Below are positions 61,065 to 64,000 of a stretch of DNA of 64,000 nt, one piece after another. This stretch comes from Amaranthus tricolor. Taxonomy: Eukaryota > Streptophyta > Magnoliopsida > Caryophyllales > Amaranthaceae. The notes beneath the pieces are model-generated. The model searched no databases. It was given only the letters and a program-made list of their open reading frames with translations, and had not been told where the DNA came from. The stretch covers positions 29,004,570 through 29,068,569 of the forward strand of contig NC_080050.1 of assembly GCF_026212465.1 (NCBI RefSeq), given 5' to 3'. The translations under genes and the position numbers were made by a program. Within the stretch, counting starts at the first letter, position 1. The number at the start of each line of letters is the position of its first letter.

Positions 61065-61265
61065 AGTTGATATGATCTCACGATGAAATTATTTTTATTG
61101 GTCTAGTCCAATGGATACTTGTTGTTATAAAGTAGTGACTTAAAGTAATTATTTCTTATAGTTTTAAAGTGATCACTCATAATCTTATAGTAATCATTTA
61201 CAATCGTAAGTAATTGATCAGAAAAATAAAATAATTATATGAATTTATCTCATGATGAAATAATT
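61065..61265. repeat. GAGACGG-family MITE relative, decayed
   Basis: Starts near GATATGATCTCACGATGAAATT and ends near TTATCTCATGATGAAATAAT. The interior has TTTAAAGTGATCACTCATAATC, as in the copies at 4983 and 53262. Confidence 0.5.
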
Positions 61266-62290
61266 TGATACGTGTTTGGTTTATGGGAATGGGTAAGTCA
61301 ATAATAAAGGTTCAACTACTAATTATTAGGGATACCAATATAGGGTATGGTTGATGACATGTAACTAGTGAGGTCCAATTTACTTTAGTAAGTCAAATGA
61401 CATTGGCGCTAACGTATGTGTTTACGTTGTGAACCTAGACGCCATTGCATCTTTATTACCTTCACTTTGTTTTGGGTAGTTACCACTTTCTAGTTAGACC
61501 GTCACCTACTTTTGGCAACTCACTATATCACACTTATTTAAACAATTTCAATCACTTTGTACGGATTGCATTACTTCATAGGCTCATCATCTATCTATAA
61601 GGTGCGTCTCACAGTAAAATTATCTTATACAACAATTACTCCCTCGAATTTAATTGAGCATTCAACTCCAATTCATCCCTTTCCCCTCCAACTCCATTCT
61701 CATGCAACCCTATTTCTTGACTGAGAAAAACGCACTAGACCCACATAAAATACATAATCAAAAAAGAAAAAGAAAAAGGAAAAGAAAAAGGAAAAAGACA
61801 AGCAGAGAAATTTTATAAATTAATAATAATCTCAAGTACAAAAGATACAACTCCAGAGTTCCCATGTAGAGTTGTATCAACAGCCACAGTTCCCAAATTT
61901 TATGGGTAGAACATGTTGCAAGCCAGAAACAGAATCCAGATCCTATCTGCACAATGTTAGTTTCAGCAACACCCAATACTAAACCATTTGTATTTATAAG
62001 GCTACTCATTGTTTATCCAATATGTGGCCGCGACATTTTTCTACCTTTCTATTAATCTTACTTCACTTGGCCGAGTACACCAGAAATCCTGTCCTGTGTA
62101 TACAATGAGACTCTAAAAAGATGTGATTTCCGCCACCAGACTTTCAGCTACATTGGGGGGTTACCACTTCCCAAAGCAGACATGTTAAGGCAGCTACATC
62201 ATCACCACGACTGATAAGAACGAACTGCTTCTGAAAGTGAGGAGTCCAAAAATAGGAAACTGTGTTCAGAAACTTGTAATGACCGCTACC
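61266..62290. other. Spacer and probable EIN2 3' UTR
   Basis: 61640-61740 contains pyrimidine-rich CTCCCTC-type sequence. From about 61800 to 62290 the sequence is less AT-rich and probably holds the EIN2 3' UTR (minus strand). No other gene recognised. Confidence 0.5.
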
Positions 62291-64000
62291 TTATGTGCCA
62301 ACTGATTTGTTGGACAAACGCCGTTTGTAGCGTTTTAAGACAGAAGCTAGGTTCTCTTTCCCTTTGGGGAAAGCAACATCTCCGGCTGCAGTACCTGACC
62401 GACCCTTCCTACATGATATTGCAATCTCAACATCCTTGATCATGTCTAGAAGCATTGCTGAAGTAGTAACTTTCCCTTTGCTGGCTGGTCGGGAAGCTGG
62501 AGGTAACATGCCATTTGAAACAGGTAGACTTGATCTCATCTGATAAGAGGCTGGTATTTGAAGGCAAATGCATGGGGACATCGGAGTTCGAGGTTTGAAG
62601 AAAGCAACTTCAATAACACCCTGATATTCAACAAAAAATAATCACGATAATATTCTTGCTATGTACAGATATCTGGACGGGATATATGAAATCTATAGCC
62701 TAAAGGCTCCACACTAAGCAACACATTCCGCAAAGGTATTATGAACCAGCGACAAATAACTGAAAGGGAAAGGAAAGAATCTAATTCATTTTCTTTCTCA
62801 GAAATAAATCATGATTTTAGTGATGTGTTTTATTGAATTCAGGACCATTAATATTGTTTCTAAAACTCATTTACTCAATAACTGAATCTCTATCTAACAA
62901 AAAGTTCCAGTTAATCAACATATTGATATAAATTGGCTCACAGAACCACCAAGCTTAGCAGGATTTGACATCATGGTCGGCTTGACAAAAAAAACGCATA
63001 CCAATTATATCCGATGCTGAGATCACGTTTGGAAAAGCACTATAAGTGGACAGCCATCATTCATTGGACATATTCAGATGAGAGAAAGATTGTCCAAGCA
63101 TCGAAGACAGATTAGATGAGTTACCTGAAGACGGTTTAGGACGTAAGTGTATTTGCCCCAGAGTTCTGGCCGACTTTCCATAAGTGAAAGCTCTAAAATC
63201 CGACGGATACACCACACGCCAAAGCTTACAATAAGATCTACTTTCCAAACACATCCCTCTCCACACTGCGGAACCGAGGAAATCACATAAGACGAAACTG
63301 AGTCTCCCCCTTTGGATAGAGCACCGGGACTCCTCTCAGAACATTGATATTGAGAGTCACCAGTGAAGGGTGATTGTTTATTATCTTGGGAATCAACTTC
63401 ATAGAAGAATCTCTCCCTCGTAGCTACCCGATCAACCAGATCTTCATCAACACCATCATTCTGTCTGAATAACCATTCAGATCCCTCCAGTTTCAGGAGC
63501 TTCAGAATGCAATGCCTTAATGATTGCAGCAATTTTCTCTCCATATCTGCGACTGAAGGAAGCTCTTGAGTCATCATGGTAGATCTATTAATAGTTGCCT
63601 GAACTGCAAGATTGCTATCCTTATTAGCCACACCAAAATGTTCAAATGGCTGTTTAGACCAAAGAGAACATGTATCGGCCCCTGAACTCGATCTCAACGA
63701 CATAGCATCTCGGTAGGCCCTAGAAGGAGAAAGTTCATCAAACGCCAGTGGAGCTGCCAATCTGGACCTTGTACTCAAAAGTGAGGAAGGTTCATAAGAA
63801 GTCCGACCAACTTCTGTTCCATAACCCACAGAGGTGTTGGGACTGTCCAAACGGTCACTTCTGTTGGAAGAATATAAGTTCCGCAAAGGAACAGATAGTC
63901 CAGAAATGTCGGGTAAACTGTGATATTTCTTGGTGTTGTTACTTTCAACTGATGCATTAAAGGGAAGATCATAGCCAATTTTTTCAGATTGAACGACACT
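62291..64000 (-). CDS. EIN2: EIN2 (ethylene signalling), C-terminal part, incomplete
   Basis: Two exons visible: 64000-63125 (open to the window edge) and 62620-62291, joined GT-AG in phase after YVLNRLQ, giving the last 401 residues. Landmarks are [91 protein letters not shown] and the basic [11 protein letters not shown] near the end. The last is the region known in Arabidopsis as the nuclear localisation signal of the EIN2 C-terminal fragment. EIN2 sits in the ER membrane by its N-terminal NRAMP-like domain (outside this window). On ethylene perception its C-terminal part is cleaved, moves to the nucleus and supports EIN3/EIL1 action. The carboxyl end stops soon after the basic motif. Confidence 0.95.

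Overview
This is nuclear DNA from a eudicot plant. It is AT-rich, its genes have many GT-AG introns, and it is full of plant-type mobile elements (TRIMs, Stowaway/mariner elements, SINE and LINE remnants, foldback MITEs). The repeated GAGACGGTCTC-type elements are what I associate with Caryophyllales genomes, but that placement is an impression. All gene calls rest on my own translation and splice-site reading; no search was run.

Layout: (1) 1-2700, AT-rich spacer with a long (TA)n tract. (2) 2714-6129 (+), a two-exon FLZ zinc-finger gene. (3) 6130-13264, spacer with a SINE-like copy, a complete 500-bp TRIM with target-site duplication, a local direct duplication and a decayed LINE fragment. 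(4) 13265-18927 (-), an LFR-type armadillo gene (SWI/SNF-associated) in 8 exons. (5) 18928-26387, repeat-rich spacer with a probable 2.5-kb solo LTR nested inside an older MITE, a Stowaway MITE and a foldback MITE with 6-bp duplication. (6) 26409-44505 (+), homomeric acetyl-CoA carboxylase in 33 coding exons. (7) 46038-52802 (-), a group-1 high-affinity sulfate transporter in 13 exons, with two TRIM copies in its introns. (8) 52803-62290, spacer holding a decayed 2.5-kb mariner-like element. (9) 62291-64000 (-), the C-terminal end of EIN2, running off the window.

The most interesting observation is at the 5' end of the acetyl-CoA carboxylase gene. A 116-nt exon and a 24-nt micro-exon lie 2.5 kb upstream of the obvious cytosolic-type start at 29100. 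They join in perfect phase to the open stretch preceding that start. Together they add a 69-residue, basic, Ser-rich leader that looks like a chloroplast transit peptide. A promoter-like block (G-box CACGTGGC plus a pyrimidine-rich 5'-UTR-like stretch) sits in the intron between the leader exons and the internal ATG. The locus could therefore make both a plastid and a cytosolic enzyme.

A second point of interest is a MITE carrying four GAGAC cores (the core of the sulfur-responsive SURE element) about 250-470 bp upstream of the sulfate transporter TATA box.

The genes are functionally unrelated housekeeping, nutrition and hormone genes. Nothing suggests a cluster with a shared pathway.
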